Positions 44,840 to 53,987 of a stretch of 64,000 nucleotides of DNA are shown piece after piece; position 1 is the stretch's first letter; every line of letters begins with the position of its first letter. A program made the translations under genes and the position numbers. Origin of the DNA: Flagellimonas allohymeniacidonis (lineage in GTDB: Bacteria > Bacteroidota > Bacteroidia > Flavobacteriales > Flavobacteriaceae); NCBI RefSeq assembly GCF_004296335.1, contig NZ_SGIU01000001.1, positions 411,290 to 475,289 on the forward strand, given 5' to 3'. Under the pieces are notes generated by a model. That model saw only the letters and a list, made by a program, of their open reading frames with translations. It did no database searches and had not been told where the DNA came from.

Positions 44840-46654
44840 CTAGGATACAATCTCTTTATTTTGTTGATTTAACCATTTAGCTAAAACATAAAGTTTCCAA
44901 ATGGACTCTGTATGGTCGTACGCACCACTCATATGTTCTCCCAATACTTTTTTGCAATATACCGTATTGAGATTTGGAATAGAGCTTAAGAAGGTATCAT
45001 CTATGGTTTGAAGCACGTCATTCTTTAACTCGTTTCGCAACCAGTTGGTCAAAGGCATAGAAAAACCTCTTTTCGGTAAATTGAATAAATCTTGAGGCAG
45101 GTAATCGGAAAGCAAATCGCGAAGAATTCTTTTCTTGTTCCCCAATCTTAACCGGTAATTGATAGGAAGCGTTCGTGCAAATTCTACTATTCGGTAGTCT
45201 AGAAAAGGACTTCTAACTTCAACAGCATAGGCCATACTTGCCCTATCCACTTTTACATTGCTGTCGTTCTCTAACCACAGTTTGGTATTGAGATCGGCAG
45301 CTTGTTGGATAAAATCTTTGCTCAAAAGTCTGTAGTGGTCATATTTTCGAAGCCAACCGTTCTTACTTTGAAGCAAAAGTAGACCCATACGGGAGAATAT
45401 TCTTTCCATAAATTGGTGCTTACGTCGGACCAATAGTGCAGAGGAAATACGAGGTTGTACATTAACAAACACCTTAATAATGCCCAATACTACTTTTCGG
45501 AGATGATAGGGCATGTTCATAATCAGTCGGTATTTCAGAAGTGACTCGAAATGTCCATACCCCAAAAAACTTTCGTCTCCGCCATCTCCTGATAGCGCAA
45601 CTGTTACATGCTTTTTTGTCATTGAATTGAGCAACAATGAGGGCAAAGCGGAATCATCCGCAAACGGTTCATCATAAACCTTTAGAAGGGTTGGCAGATT
45701 TTCGAGAATATCGTCTGGATTACAAAACAAGGTCTTATGATTGGTATCCAAAAGTTCGGCGTATTTTTCTGCAACGCCACTTTCATCTTTGATTTTGTCA
45801 TCAAAGCCAACGGTAAAAGTATTGAGCTTTGTGTTGTTTATTTGTGAGGCGATGCTGGTAACCAATGCAGAATCAATACCGCTGGAGAGGAATGACCCCA
45901 ATGGTACATCGGAATAGAGCCTTATTTTTACAGCATCTTTAAGTAGAAGTTTTAACTGTTCCTTTGCTTCATTATAAGTTCCTTTGAATTTCTGTACTTT
46001 TTGTAAGTCCCAATACCTTTCAATTTTCAATTTTTTGTCCTTAAGGGCATATTCGAAATAACAACCAGGTTCTAGCTTTTGAACTTCCTGGTAAATGGAA
46101 TAAGGACTTGGGATGAACTTACAATCCAGATACATTGAAATGGCATCTTCGTTAAGGGTATAACCCTTGTTTTGGGCAATGGGCCCCAATTGACTACAAA
46201 CTTCGAAAATTCCATTCGCCAAAGTATAATACATGGGTTTCACCCCCATTCTGTCCCTGGCACCAAAAATAGTGTCGGTTTCAGAGTCATGAATGATGAA
46301 CGCAAACATACCGTTGATTTTCGACAAAACCTTTGATCCCCATGCATGATAGCCTATTATGAGTACTTCAGTATCGCTTTCGGTATTAAAGCTATAACCA
46401 TTGTCCTCGAGCTCAGCCTTGACTTCTAGGTAATTATAGATTTCCCCATTGTAAATTATTGTGAGGTTCTTGTACCGAAAGGGTTGGTTGGACCTAGGAT
46501 CCAAGTCCAATATTGAGAGACGGACATGGCCAAAATGTAAATTCTCGATTTTGAGATAACCAGTGTGGTCGGGCCCACGATAGTCTATCAAAGCTAATTT
46601 TGAAAGAAAATCCTCCTTTGCTTGAGGTTGATCACTGAATAAAAATCCGCACAT
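44840..46654 (-). CDS. asnB: Asparagine-synthase-type amidotransferase, copy 3
   Basis: A 604-aa amidotransferase: Cys2 in MCGFLF, YRGPDHTG, GEIYNY, and LSGDGGDESFLGYGHF. The PP-loop reads SSGIDS (near residues 255-260) instead of SGGVDS, a variant in this ATP-binding loop. It is closest in motifs to copy 2. It is transcribed alone from a good promoter, separated from the other minus-strand genes by the lyase gene on the opposite strand, and runs convergently with the lyase (22-nt gap). Amidation of a uronic acid is inferred; asparagine synthesis cannot be excluded. Confidence 0.87.
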   Translation of the reverse strand: MCGFLFSDQPQAKEDFLSKLALIDYRGPDHTGYLKIENLHFGHVRLSILDLDPRSNQPFRYKNLTIIYNGEIYNYLEVKAELEDNGYSFNTESDTEVLIIGYHAWGSKVLSKINGMFAFIIHDSETDTIFGARDRMGVKPMYYTLANGIFEVCSQLGPIAQNKGYTLNEDAISMYLDCKFIPSPYSIYQEVQKLEPGCYFEYALKDKKLKIERYWDLQKVQKFKGTYNEAKEQLKLLLKDAVKIRLYSDVPLGSFLSSGIDSALVTSIASQINNTKLNTFTVGFDDKIKDESGVAEKYAELLDTNHKTLFCNPDDILENLPTLLKVYDEPFADDSALPSLLLNSMTKKHVTVALSGDGGDESFLGYGHFESLLKYRLIMNMPYHLRKVVLGIIKVFVNVQPRISSALLVRRKHQFMERIFSRMGLLLLQSKNGWLRKYDHYRLLSKDFIQQAADLNTKLWLENDSNVKVDRASMAYAVEVRSPFLDYRIVEFARTLPINYRLRLGNKKRILRDLLSDYLPQDLFNLPKRGFSMPLTNWLRNELKNDVLQTIDDTFLSSIPNLNTVYCKKVLGEHMSGAYDHTESIWKLYVLAKWLNQQNKEIVS

Positions 46655-46964
46655 GCTGTTTTCTTGAGTTGGCTATTTATCTAGGATATTGTCCCAGAAC
46701 ACGCAGGTTACGCTTTTTTCGGCCAAATTTGGCAACAAATTTACATTCTATGTTGAAGTAGGCAAGAACCACCCAAATAATACTTTGTAAAATCACCAAG
46801 AAACCCTTACACACAAGCTATTATGCTTTTTTAACCAAAAAATTAGATTGGATGAACGACTGAGTTCATTGTACCATATACCGAAAATTACTTAAGATAA
46901 ACGATTAATCATGTGAATATTTCTCTATTCCAAAAGCCTGCTGTTATTTTATGAAAAAATTATC
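46655..46964. other. Divergent intergenic region (310 nt)
   Basis: No gene is seen between the third asparagine-synthase-type gene (-) and the aminotransferase gene (+). It contains the strong minus-strand promoter at 46736-46765. For the plus direction I see no clear TTG/TAnnTTTG pair in the A/T-rich 46850-46960 stretch. Confidence 0.5.
46736..46765 (-). promoter_or_regulatory. Bacteroidota-type promoter of the third asparagine-synthase-type gene
   Basis: On the minus strand: TTG (46765-46763), a 19-nt spacer and TAAATTTG (46743-46736), an exact match to the -33/-7 pattern. Transcription would start near 46730, leaving a leader of about 75 nt before the ATG. Confidence 0.6.
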
Positions 46965-48098
46965 TTGGAGATAAAGGTGTCTAGCAAAATTTGGCTTTCT
47001 TCACCCCACATGGGCGGTACGGAAGAAAAGTATGTGGAACAGGCTTTCAATACGAATTGGATAGCTCCTTTGGGTCCTAATGTTCAAGGATTTGAACAGG
47101 ATATTGAAGAATATATAGGATCGGACGTTCACGTTGCCTGTTTGAGCTCGGGTACAGCAGCTATACACTTAGCTTTACAACTGTTAGGCGTGGGGCAAGG
47201 TGATGAAGTACTCTGTCAAAGTTTCACTTTTGCCGCTTCCGCCAATCCTGTAACCTATCTGGGAGCTTCTCCTATTTTTGTTGATAGTGAGCCTGACACC
47301 TGGAACATTTCCCCTGAACTTTTGGAAAAAGCGATTCTTTCGAGGCTCGAAGTTGGTAAAAAACCAAAAGCTATAATAGCTGTCCATCTTTATGGAATGC
47401 CCTATAAAGTAGATGAGATTTCATCTATTTCACAGAAATATGACATCCCGGTCATTGAAGACAGCGCTGAAGCCTTAGGAAGTGAATATCATGGAACTAA
47501 GTGCGGGAGTTTTGGAGAAATGGCAGTATTATCGTTTAACGGAAACAAAATCATTACAACCTCGGGAGGCGGAGCTCTGTTGTCTAAAAACAACGATCAA
47601 AAGGATAAGGCAATTTTTTTGGCTACCCAGGCAAGGGATAATGCACCTCATTATCAACATACCCATATAGGCTATAATTACAGAATGAGCAACGTCCTGG
47701 CAGGAATAGGAAGAGGTCAAATGGAAGTTCTGCAGAATAGGGTGGATGCACGAAGATCCAATTTTGAGTTCTATAAGAAACATTTGTCAGAATTGACTCA
47801 AATCAGTTTTTTGGATGAAAAGGAGGGCTACTATTGCAATAGATGGTTAACTTGTATACTAACCCCTTCTTTTGAAATTAGAGAGAAGATACGACTTGCT
47901 TTGAATGAAGAGAATATCGAATCAAGACCATTATGGAAACCGATGCACCTTCAACCGGTTTTTGCTGGTGATATAACGTTTGTTAATGGGGTGAGTGAGG
48001 ATTTGTTTCAAAGGGGCCTTTGTTTGCCCAGTGGCTCTAATTTGGAACAGAGTGATTTAACGCGTATCTGCGGTATAATTGAAAATACGATAGGATGA
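46965..48098 (+). CDS. DegT/DnrJ/EryC1/StrS-type PLP aminotransferase (PglE-like)
   Basis: A 377-aa PLP-dependent sugar aminotransferase. The N-terminus IWLSSPHMGGTEEKYV and WIAPLGPNVQGFEQD fit the PglE branch, which aminates UDP-4-keto-6-deoxy-GlcNAc. SSGTAAIHLAL binds PLP phosphate, EDSAEALGS carries the Asp, and the PLP lysine is in SFNGNKIITTSGGG. The start is TTG at 46965 or GTG at 46977, with no suitable ATG. It overlaps the PglF-type dehydratase by 4 nt; together they predict UDP-4-amino-4,6-dideoxy-N-acetylhexosamine, the precursor of bacillosamine or FucNAc4N-like sugars. Confidence 0.88.
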   Translation: MEIKVSSKIWLSSPHMGGTEEKYVEQAFNTNWIAPLGPNVQGFEQDIEEYIGSDVHVACLSSGTAAIHLALQLLGVGQGDEVLCQSFTFAASANPVTYLGASPIFVDSEPDTWNISPELLEKAILSRLEVGKKPKAIIAVHLYGMPYKVDEISSISQKYDIPVIEDSAEALGSEYHGTKCGSFGEMAVLSFNGNKIITTSGGGALLSKNNDQKDKAIFLATQARDNAPHYQHTHIGYNYRMSNVLAGIGRGQMEVLQNRVDARRSNFEFYKKHLSELTQISFLDEKEGYYCNRWLTCILTPSFEIREKIRLALNEENIESRPLWKPMHLQPVFAGDITFVNGVSEDLFQRGLCLPSGSNLEQSDLTRICGIIENTIG

Positions 48099-50041
48099 TT
48101 AGAAAATACTTATTTGAGAACCGTAAGCACTACGCCTCAAAATGGACAGTACTTTTCATCGATTTATGTATTGTTGCCATTTCTTTTATAGTAGCGTACT
48201 TTATTAGGTTCAATTTGAGCTTCGATTTCGATGTTCAAAAATTATGGACCCAACTTCCGGTAGTTATTGTGCTTTTTCTCGTTGCATTTTTAATATCTGG
48301 AAGTTATAAAGGAGTTGTTCGCCATACCGGAATTAAGGATGTATATGCAATTTTCAATGCGATATGTTTAGCCAGTATTGGCGCGATAGGTGTGGTTTTG
48401 ACAAACCGTTTTTTGGAATTGGTCAACGAATTCACGATACCTCTTTCAATTATCATTATTAACAGCTTACTTACTTTCTTGGCTCTTACTTTCTCTAGGT
48501 ACGTCTTCAAACTGGGCTACGAAAGGTTGATTCAGACAAATGAAGTCCCTACAAAGAATGTAATGTTGTACGGAGCCGGTGAATCGGGGATCATTACGCA
48601 TAACACCCTGACCAACCATTCTCAAATGAAGGTCAAGGTTGTTGGTTTTGTCGATAACAACTTGCAGAAGATTGGGAAGCAAATCAATGGCGTAAAGGTA
48701 TTCGACAAGTCCATTCTTACACCAGAATTTGTTAGATTCAACAACATTACCGAGATAATCTTTTCTATACAAAACATTCCGCCAAAACAGTTACGTGGAT
48801 TAGTTAATGAAATTGTAGATCTACCCGTTAAAGTCAAAATAATCCCTCCGGTTGAGGATTGGATAAACGGGGAACTCAAAGTGTCCCAGATCAAGCGGGT
48901 TCAAATTGAGGACTTACTCGATAGACCACCAATTAAGATTAAGAACAGTCGAATTGCCAAAGATTTTGACGACAAGGTGATCATGGTAACAGGAGGTGCA
49001 GGATCTATAGGAAGTGAGTTGGTGAGGCAGATATGCAAATACAACTATAGAACACTAATAGTTGTAGATCAGGCTGAGTCGGCCCTATATGATTTACAGC
49101 AAGAGTTAAAGCAATCAGGGTTTTTTAATTATGTCCCTGTAGTCGGGGATATTAGGGACAAGAACAAAATGCGTGTTCTTTTTGAGGAATATAAGCCTGA
49201 CAGAATTTTTCATGCCGCTGCATACAAGCACGTACCACTTATGGAACAAAATCCATACGAGGCAGTGAAAATCAATGTAGCCGGCACCAAGAATATTGTT
49301 GACCTTGCCGTTGACTTTAAGGTGGAAAAATTTGTTTTTGTATCAACGGACAAGGCAGTGAACCCTACCAATGTAATGGGGGCCACCAAGCGGATTGCTG
49401 AAATGTACATTAGTTGCAGGCAACAAGAAGGAAAAACCAAATTTATCACCACACGATTCGGTAATGTGTTGGGTTCAAATGGTTCTGTTATACCATTGTT
49501 TAGAAAACAAATAGAAAAGGGAGGTCCTTTAACGGTTACCCACAAAGAAATCACCCGATATTTTATGACTATTCCGGAAGCTTCCCAACTGGTCTTGGAA
49601 GCAGGCGCCATGGGCAAGGGAGGAGAGATTTTCATATTCGATATGGGAGAGTCCGTTAAGATATTGGATTTGGCCAAGAACATGATTCGATTATCGGGAT
49701 TAAAATACCCTGAAGAAGTTGACATTAAAATAACGGGACTTCGTCCAGGGGAAAAGTTGTACGAGGAGTTGTTGGCCAATGGGGAAAACACCCTTCCCAC
49801 ATACCATGATAAAATTATGATTAGTAAAGTAAGGGAAATAGATTATGGCAATACCCGATCAATGATTGACGAACTATGCATCTCCAACCTATTTTTCAAG
49901 GACAATGTAGTTCAATTAATGAAAAGGATAGTCCCAGAATACATCTCCAACAATTCTGATTTTTGTAAATTGGACACGAAGAAGGGGGAATTCAACCCAG
50001 ATGAGGATAAAAGCAAGATTGTTTCTCAACTCAACAACTAA
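48095..50041 (+). CDS. PglF/WbpM/CapD-type UDP-N-acetylhexosamine 4,6-dehydratase
   Basis: A 648-aa membrane-anchored nucleotide-sugar dehydratase. Four membrane helices occupy about residues 20-140, a first Rossmann-like domain (LYGAGESGIITHN) about 150-270, and the catalytic SDR domain begins with VTGGAGSIGSELVRQI near residue 298. FVSTDKAVNPTNVMGATKR carries the WbpM-type active site with K replacing part of the usual YxxxK. It makes UDP-4-keto-6-deoxy sugar from UDP-GlcNAc. The 4-nt overlap with the aminotransferase and 13-nt gap to wza support one operon. Confidence 0.92.
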   Translation: MIRKYLFENRKHYASKWTVLFIDLCIVAISFIVAYFIRFNLSFDFDVQKLWTQLPVVIVLFLVAFLISGSYKGVVRHTGIKDVYAIFNAICLASIGAIGVVLTNRFLELVNEFTIPLSIIIINSLLTFLALTFSRYVFKLGYERLIQTNEVPTKNVMLYGAGESGIITHNTLTNHSQMKVKVVGFVDNNLQKIGKQINGVKVFDKSILTPEFVRFNNITEIIFSIQNIPPKQLRGLVNEIVDLPVKVKIIPPVEDWINGELKVSQIKRVQIEDLLDRPPIKIKNSRIAKDFDDKVIMVTGGAGSIGSELVRQICKYNYRTLIVVDQAESALYDLQQELKQSGFFNYVPVVGDIRDKNKMRVLFEEYKPDRIFHAAAYKHVPLMEQNPYEAVKINVAGTKNIVDLAVDFKVEKFVFVSTDKAVNPTNVMGATKRIAEMYISCRQQEGKTKFITTRFGNVLGSNGSVIPLFRKQIEKGGPLTVTHKEITRYFMTIPEASQLVLEAGAMGKGGEIFIFDMGESVKILDLAKNMIRLSGLKYPEEVDIKITGLRPGEKLYEELLANGENTLPTYHDKIMISKVREIDYGNTRSMIDELCISNLFFKDNVVQLMKRIVPEYISNNSDFCKLDTKKGEFNPDEDKSKIVSQLNN

Positions 50042-50054
50042 ATACTCATATCCA

Positions 50055-50819
50055 ATGAATCTAAAACTCAAGCTGGTATGCTTATCAGCATCAGCATTAC
50101 TTGTTTTTTCATGTGCCTCAAAACAGGAGGTGGTCTATTTCCAAGATGCCCAAGAATTTGAAACCTTGGTTGACGATAATTCTTTCACCACCAAATTCAA
50201 AGTGGATGATTTGATCAGTATCAATGTTTCAACATTGGACCCCGAGGCCAGTGCACCCTTTAATCTCTTTCGGGGAGCTGAAGAAGGCGGCATTCGACCT
50301 GAACAAGTGAACTATTTAGTGGATAAAAATGGTGAAATTGATTTTCCTGTTATTGGAAAGGTAAAGATTGCTGGGTTGTCTCCGAGCGAAACACAAGAAT
50401 TGCTCACGGAAAAACTAAAAGACTATCTAAAAAATCCAATTATTAACATTAGAATTCGAAATTTTACGGTTACTATTTTAGGGGCCGTGAACAGACCTGG
50501 GACATACCAAGTGAATGGAGAACAGATTACTATTTTGGAAGCAATTGGTTTAGCTGGTGATATCAATATAAAAGGTAGACGGGATAATGTAATGGTGGTT
50601 AGGGACTTTGACGGTACAAAGGTTTATAATCGTGTTAACTTAAACAGTAAGCAGGCATTTAAATCTCCCGTCTATTATTTAACGCAAAATGATGTTATCT
50701 ATGTTGAACCAAACCGATCAGGAAAGACAGCATCAAATTTGGACCAAAGAGCCTCTATTGCGGTTTCCATAATTTCCGTTTTGATTACATCAACTGTGGT
50801 ATTGCTTACAAGGAATTAA
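50055..50819 (+). CDS. wza: Polysaccharide export outer-membrane lipoprotein (Wza-like)
   Basis: A 254-aa Wza/OPX-family lipoprotein. The ATG at 50055 gives a proper signal peptide with lipobox LVFSC (C20); the frame extends upstream into the dehydratase gene but without a good start. A poly_export domain covers about residues 45-125 (YLVDKNGEIDFPVIGKV), and an SLBB domain about 130-215 (VTILGAVNRPGTYQV). A C-terminal hydrophobic helix (SIISVLITSTVVLL) could insert in the outer membrane as in Wza. It forms the exit channel for the polysaccharide; wzc follows after 32 nt. Confidence 0.92.
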   Translation: MNLKLKLVCLSASALLVFSCASKQEVVYFQDAQEFETLVDDNSFTTKFKVDDLISINVSTLDPEASAPFNLFRGAEEGGIRPEQVNYLVDKNGEIDFPVIGKVKIAGLSPSETQELLTEKLKDYLKNPIINIRIRNFTVTILGAVNRPGTYQVNGEQITILEAIGLAGDINIKGRRDNVMVVRDFDGTKVYNRVNLNSKQAFKSPVYYLTQNDVIYVEPNRSGKTASNLDQRASIAVSIISVLITSTVVLLTRN

Positions 50820-50851
50820 TTATATAAGGACACGTTTTTAATCCCTAAATC

Positions 50852-53224
50852 ATGAACAAATCTGAAATAGATCTAAAAGGTTTATTAACAGTATACACAA
50901 AACATTGGAAGTGGTTCGCCGCCTGTACAATTGTAGCGCTTGGTCTTGCTTTTCTAAATCTGAGATATGCAATACCCCAATATAATGCCTCGGCTAAAAT
51001 TCTAATATTACAGGAAAAAACCGCCACTTCGGAGTTAAGTGTACTACAAGATTTAAATGTACTACCTGGGGGGAAAACAGAGATAAAGGATGAAATTCAA
51101 ATCCTTAGGGCCCGAAGCAATTTCATGCAGGTAATTCGCGATCTTCGGCTTAATGTGCGTTACTTCGTAATGGGTAACGTTAAAGATACCGAGCTCTATG
51201 GTGATGCGAATTACCCCTTTTCGATAGACTTTTTGGCGGCAGACTCAATTATCAATAAATCCGAACATGAGTTCTATGTGGATCTAAATTCAGACACATC
51301 CGTGATGTACTCTGAATTTGAAAACGGTCCGTTTAAAAATTATGACTTTGGCACCAATATCAGCACAAAAATTGGAGACATTGTATTGACACCTTACTGG
51401 GATCGAATGAATCGATTTCAAAATAAGCGGTTGAAAGTAGTGGTTAATCCAATACCTTCTGTAGTTCAACGCTATCGGTCCAAGATAAAAATCAGTCCTG
51501 CTGATGAACTTTCCAACATAGTTAATATATCCCTTACCGATGCCATACAGAAACGGGCTATGGATTTGATTGACAACCTCATAGCGACCTATAATAAAAA
51601 TGGGGTAGAGGACAAGAAGGCGGTAGCGGACAGAACTTCTAGATTTATCAATGATCGTATAGCAGATATTTACAATAACCTCTCGAGTGTTGATGAATCT
51701 GCAGAGACTTTTAAGTCAAGCCGCGGAATAGCAGATTTGGGTTCGCAGTCTAGTGTAAATTTCACACAGAGTGCGGCTGGCGAAAGGGACTTGCAAGATG
51801 CCAGTATTCAGTTGAATATCGCTAACTCCATGAAGGATCTCATAAGCAATCAAAGTGATTATGAGATTATACCGACCAATGTCGGGCTGTCCGATCAAGG
51901 GATTTCTACTTCGGCCCAGAGATATAACGAGCTGGTGGCTCAGCGAAATCGGCTTTTAGAAAGTTCAAATGAGAAAAACCCGGTAATTGTAAAGCTCGAC
52001 CAACAGTTGGAAAGTCTAAGAAGAGGTATGCAGTCCAGTTTAAACAATGTGACCAATAATCTTGACTTGCGGGTAAACAGTTTAAGCAAACAACTCTCCC
52101 AAATCAACTCCCGTATCTATGCAGCTCCCAGTAATGAGAGGGCGCTAAGGGATATTTCAAGAAAGCAGCAAACCACAGAGTCATTATACCTTTATCTTTT
52201 ACAGAAGCGAGAAGAATCCCAAATTACTTTTGCTTCTGCCACACCAAAATCCAAGGTTGTCGATGCGGCCTATGCTGAAAATCCATTTCCGGTATCTCCA
52301 AAACCAAAAATCATTTATTTAGCGGCTCTTATGGTTGGCCTTATGATTCCTTTTGGGGTAATTTATACCAGTATTTTGTTGGATGATAAAATCCACAACA
52401 AGATAGACTTAGAAAAAATGGTTCAGGGCATACCCGTGCTAGCTGAGATTCCCAAATTGGGCAGAAAGGAAGAAAAATTGGTGAAAAATGCGGATAGGTC
52501 TGTTTTGGCGGAATCTTTAAGAATCTTAAGAACAAATTTGGACTACACCCTTAGATCAAAGAAAAACAGTAAAAGGGGAAGTATTATTTTTGTAACATCC
52601 AGTGTTCCTGGGGAAGGAAAAACCTTGGTTTCCTCGAACTTGTCCATGATATTTGCCGACACCAACAAAAAGGTCCTATTAATTGGTGCTGACATCAGAA
52701 ATCCCAAGCTGTACACTTTCTTTTCAAACAGTAATGAGATCGATCAACTTGGAAAACCGAAACATAGAGCCACTGTTGGCCTTACGGAATACCTACTGGG
52801 TAGTGCGAAGTCGGTTCGTGATATTGTAAATACGACTTTGGTCCATTCCAATACCATTGATGTAATCTATTCTGGAAAGATTCCACCCAACCCAACCGAA
52901 TTGTTGATGAGCAGTCGCATGAAAGACTTGTTGGATGAGGTATCCGAATTATACGACTATATCGTTGTTGATACGGCTCCCTTGATGGTAGTTACCGATA
53001 CACTTCTGATTAATCAATATGCGGATAAGTTGCTTTACATAACCAAAGCAGGGGTTACACAAAGAAAAGTTCTTGATTTCCCTCTTAAATTGCATAAAGA
53101 AGGAAAGCTAAAAGGATTGGCATTCGTAGTCAACAATGTGAAGGGCTCTAATTTAGGTTATGGCGGAAGGTATGGCTATGGATATGGAAAAACCGTCAAA
53201 AAATGGTGGAATTTTGCCTCCTGA
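50852..53224 (+). CDS. wzc: Polysaccharide co-polymerase / BY-kinase (Wzc-like)
   Basis: A 790-aa inner-membrane co-polymerase with a cytoplasmic tyrosine kinase domain. Two membrane helices flank a long periplasmic coiled-coil part (about residues 30-50 and 490-512). The kinase has Walker A SSVPGEGKTLVSSNL (about 583-597), Walker A' LLIGADIRNPKL (about 608-619) and Walker B YIVVDTAPLMVVTD (about 703-716). The Tyr/Gly-rich tail near residues 770-782 has four Tyr for autophosphorylation. It controls chain length and couples to Wza. The stop is 1 nt from the end of the convergent cpsB-type phosphatase gene. Confidence 0.94.
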   Translation: MNKSEIDLKGLLTVYTKHWKWFAACTIVALGLAFLNLRYAIPQYNASAKILILQEKTATSELSVLQDLNVLPGGKTEIKDEIQILRARSNFMQVIRDLRLNVRYFVMGNVKDTELYGDANYPFSIDFLAADSIINKSEHEFYVDLNSDTSVMYSEFENGPFKNYDFGTNISTKIGDIVLTPYWDRMNRFQNKRLKVVVNPIPSVVQRYRSKIKISPADELSNIVNISLTDAIQKRAMDLIDNLIATYNKNGVEDKKAVADRTSRFINDRIADIYNNLSSVDESAETFKSSRGIADLGSQSSVNFTQSAAGERDLQDASIQLNIANSMKDLISNQSDYEIIPTNVGLSDQGISTSAQRYNELVAQRNRLLESSNEKNPVIVKLDQQLESLRRGMQSSLNNVTNNLDLRVNSLSKQLSQINSRIYAAPSNERALRDISRKQQTTESLYLYLLQKREESQITFASATPKSKVVDAAYAENPFPVSPKPKIIYLAALMVGLMIPFGVIYTSILLDDKIHNKIDLEKMVQGIPVLAEIPKLGRKEEKLVKNADRSVLAESLRILRTNLDYTLRSKKNSKRGSIIFVTSSVPGEGKTLVSSNLSMIFADTNKKVLLIGADIRNPKLYTFFSNSNEIDQLGKPKHRATVGLTEYLLGSAKSVRDIVNTTLVHSNTIDVIYSGKIPPNPTELLMSSRMKDLLDEVSELYDYIVVDTAPLMVVTDTLLINQYADKLLYITKAGVTQRKVLDFPLKLHKEGKLKGLAFVVNNVKGSNLGYGGRYGYGYGKTVKKWWNFAS

Positions 53225-53225
53225 T

Positions 53226-53966
53226 TCAATAAAAGTTCAAAATCGTATTCTCAATTATTGGCAGTAAGAGATTCAAGGTGCTCTTTCGGATTCTGATTTC
53301 CTTTATCTGACTTATGTGCGTTATATGATGAGCATCTGAGGAGATAAAGTCAATATACCCGGCCTTGAGCAAACTAAGTGCTACCTTTTGAATTTCTGGA
53401 CCATAATAACCTCCCAAAGACAGAATATTGAGCTGAAACGATATTCCTTTTGATTTAAAGGACTCGTATACACCAAATGTATTGTGGTAATAGGCGTATC
53501 GTTCCGGATGGGCTAATATGGGAAACAATGATTTGCGAGCTATTTTTTGGATAGCACCTCCGAAACTCAGTGAGGGTTGCAAATAGGACATTTCAATTAA
53601 TATATACTCATTATTTAAGGGAAGCACGGCTTCGGCCTCCAGAATATTTTCAAAATTTTCATCGATCATATGTTCTGCGGCATAGTGTACTTTAATGTCG
53701 GTTAGTCCCTGCAGGGTTAACTCTGTCTTCAAAATATCAAACGCCTTTTTGATGGTGGAAGGCGTATTTGGATAATAATGATGCATGATGTGCGGGGTAC
53801 AAATAAAACTGGTCACCCCAAATTCTGAGAATGCCTTTATGAGATTTATAGAATCTTCGACCGTTTTGGCCCCATCATCAATTCCAGGTAATATATGGTT
53901 ATGTATATCTACCAGTCCATGAAGATAATCCGCTAAAAAAACTTTTCTTTCGAAAAAATGGAACAT
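53226..53966 (-). CDS. CpsB/YwqE-type PHP-family tyrosine phosphatase
   Basis: A 246-aa metal-dependent phosphatase of the PHP fold that dephosphorylates the BY-kinase tail. HNHILPGIDDGA (about residues 22-33), CTPHIMHHYYP, LAHPERYAYYH and SSDAHH supply the metal ligands. It is the expected partner of the Wzc-like kinase, yet it is transcribed towards it from the opposite strand and lies 21 nt after mnmE, so it is probably co-transcribed with mnmE. Confidence 0.92.
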   Translation of the reverse strand: MFHFFERKVFLADYLHGLVDIHNHILPGIDDGAKTVEDSINLIKAFSEFGVTSFICTPHIMHHYYPNTPSTIKKAFDILKTELTLQGLTDIKVHYAAEHMIDENFENILEAEAVLPLNNEYILIEMSYLQPSLSFGGAIQKIARKSLFPILAHPERYAYYHNTFGVYESFKSKGISFQLNILSLGGYYGPEIQKVALSLLKAGYIDFISSDAHHITHISQIKEIRIRKSTLNLLLPIIENTILNFY

Positions 53967-53987
53967 AAATTTTTTCTACGTTTCTAT

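Noticed and set aside
44821-44850. Hairpin TTGTATTCC/GGATACAA between the lyase gene and the third amidotransferase gene as a terminator
   Set aside because: It has a bulge, a 13-nt loop and its 3' arm is inside the amidotransferase coding end; too weak to call.
49210-49800. 196-codon open frame on the minus strand inside the PglF/WbpM-type gene
   Set aside because: The plus strand carries a complete conserved enzyme; the minus frame shows no motif and no start context.
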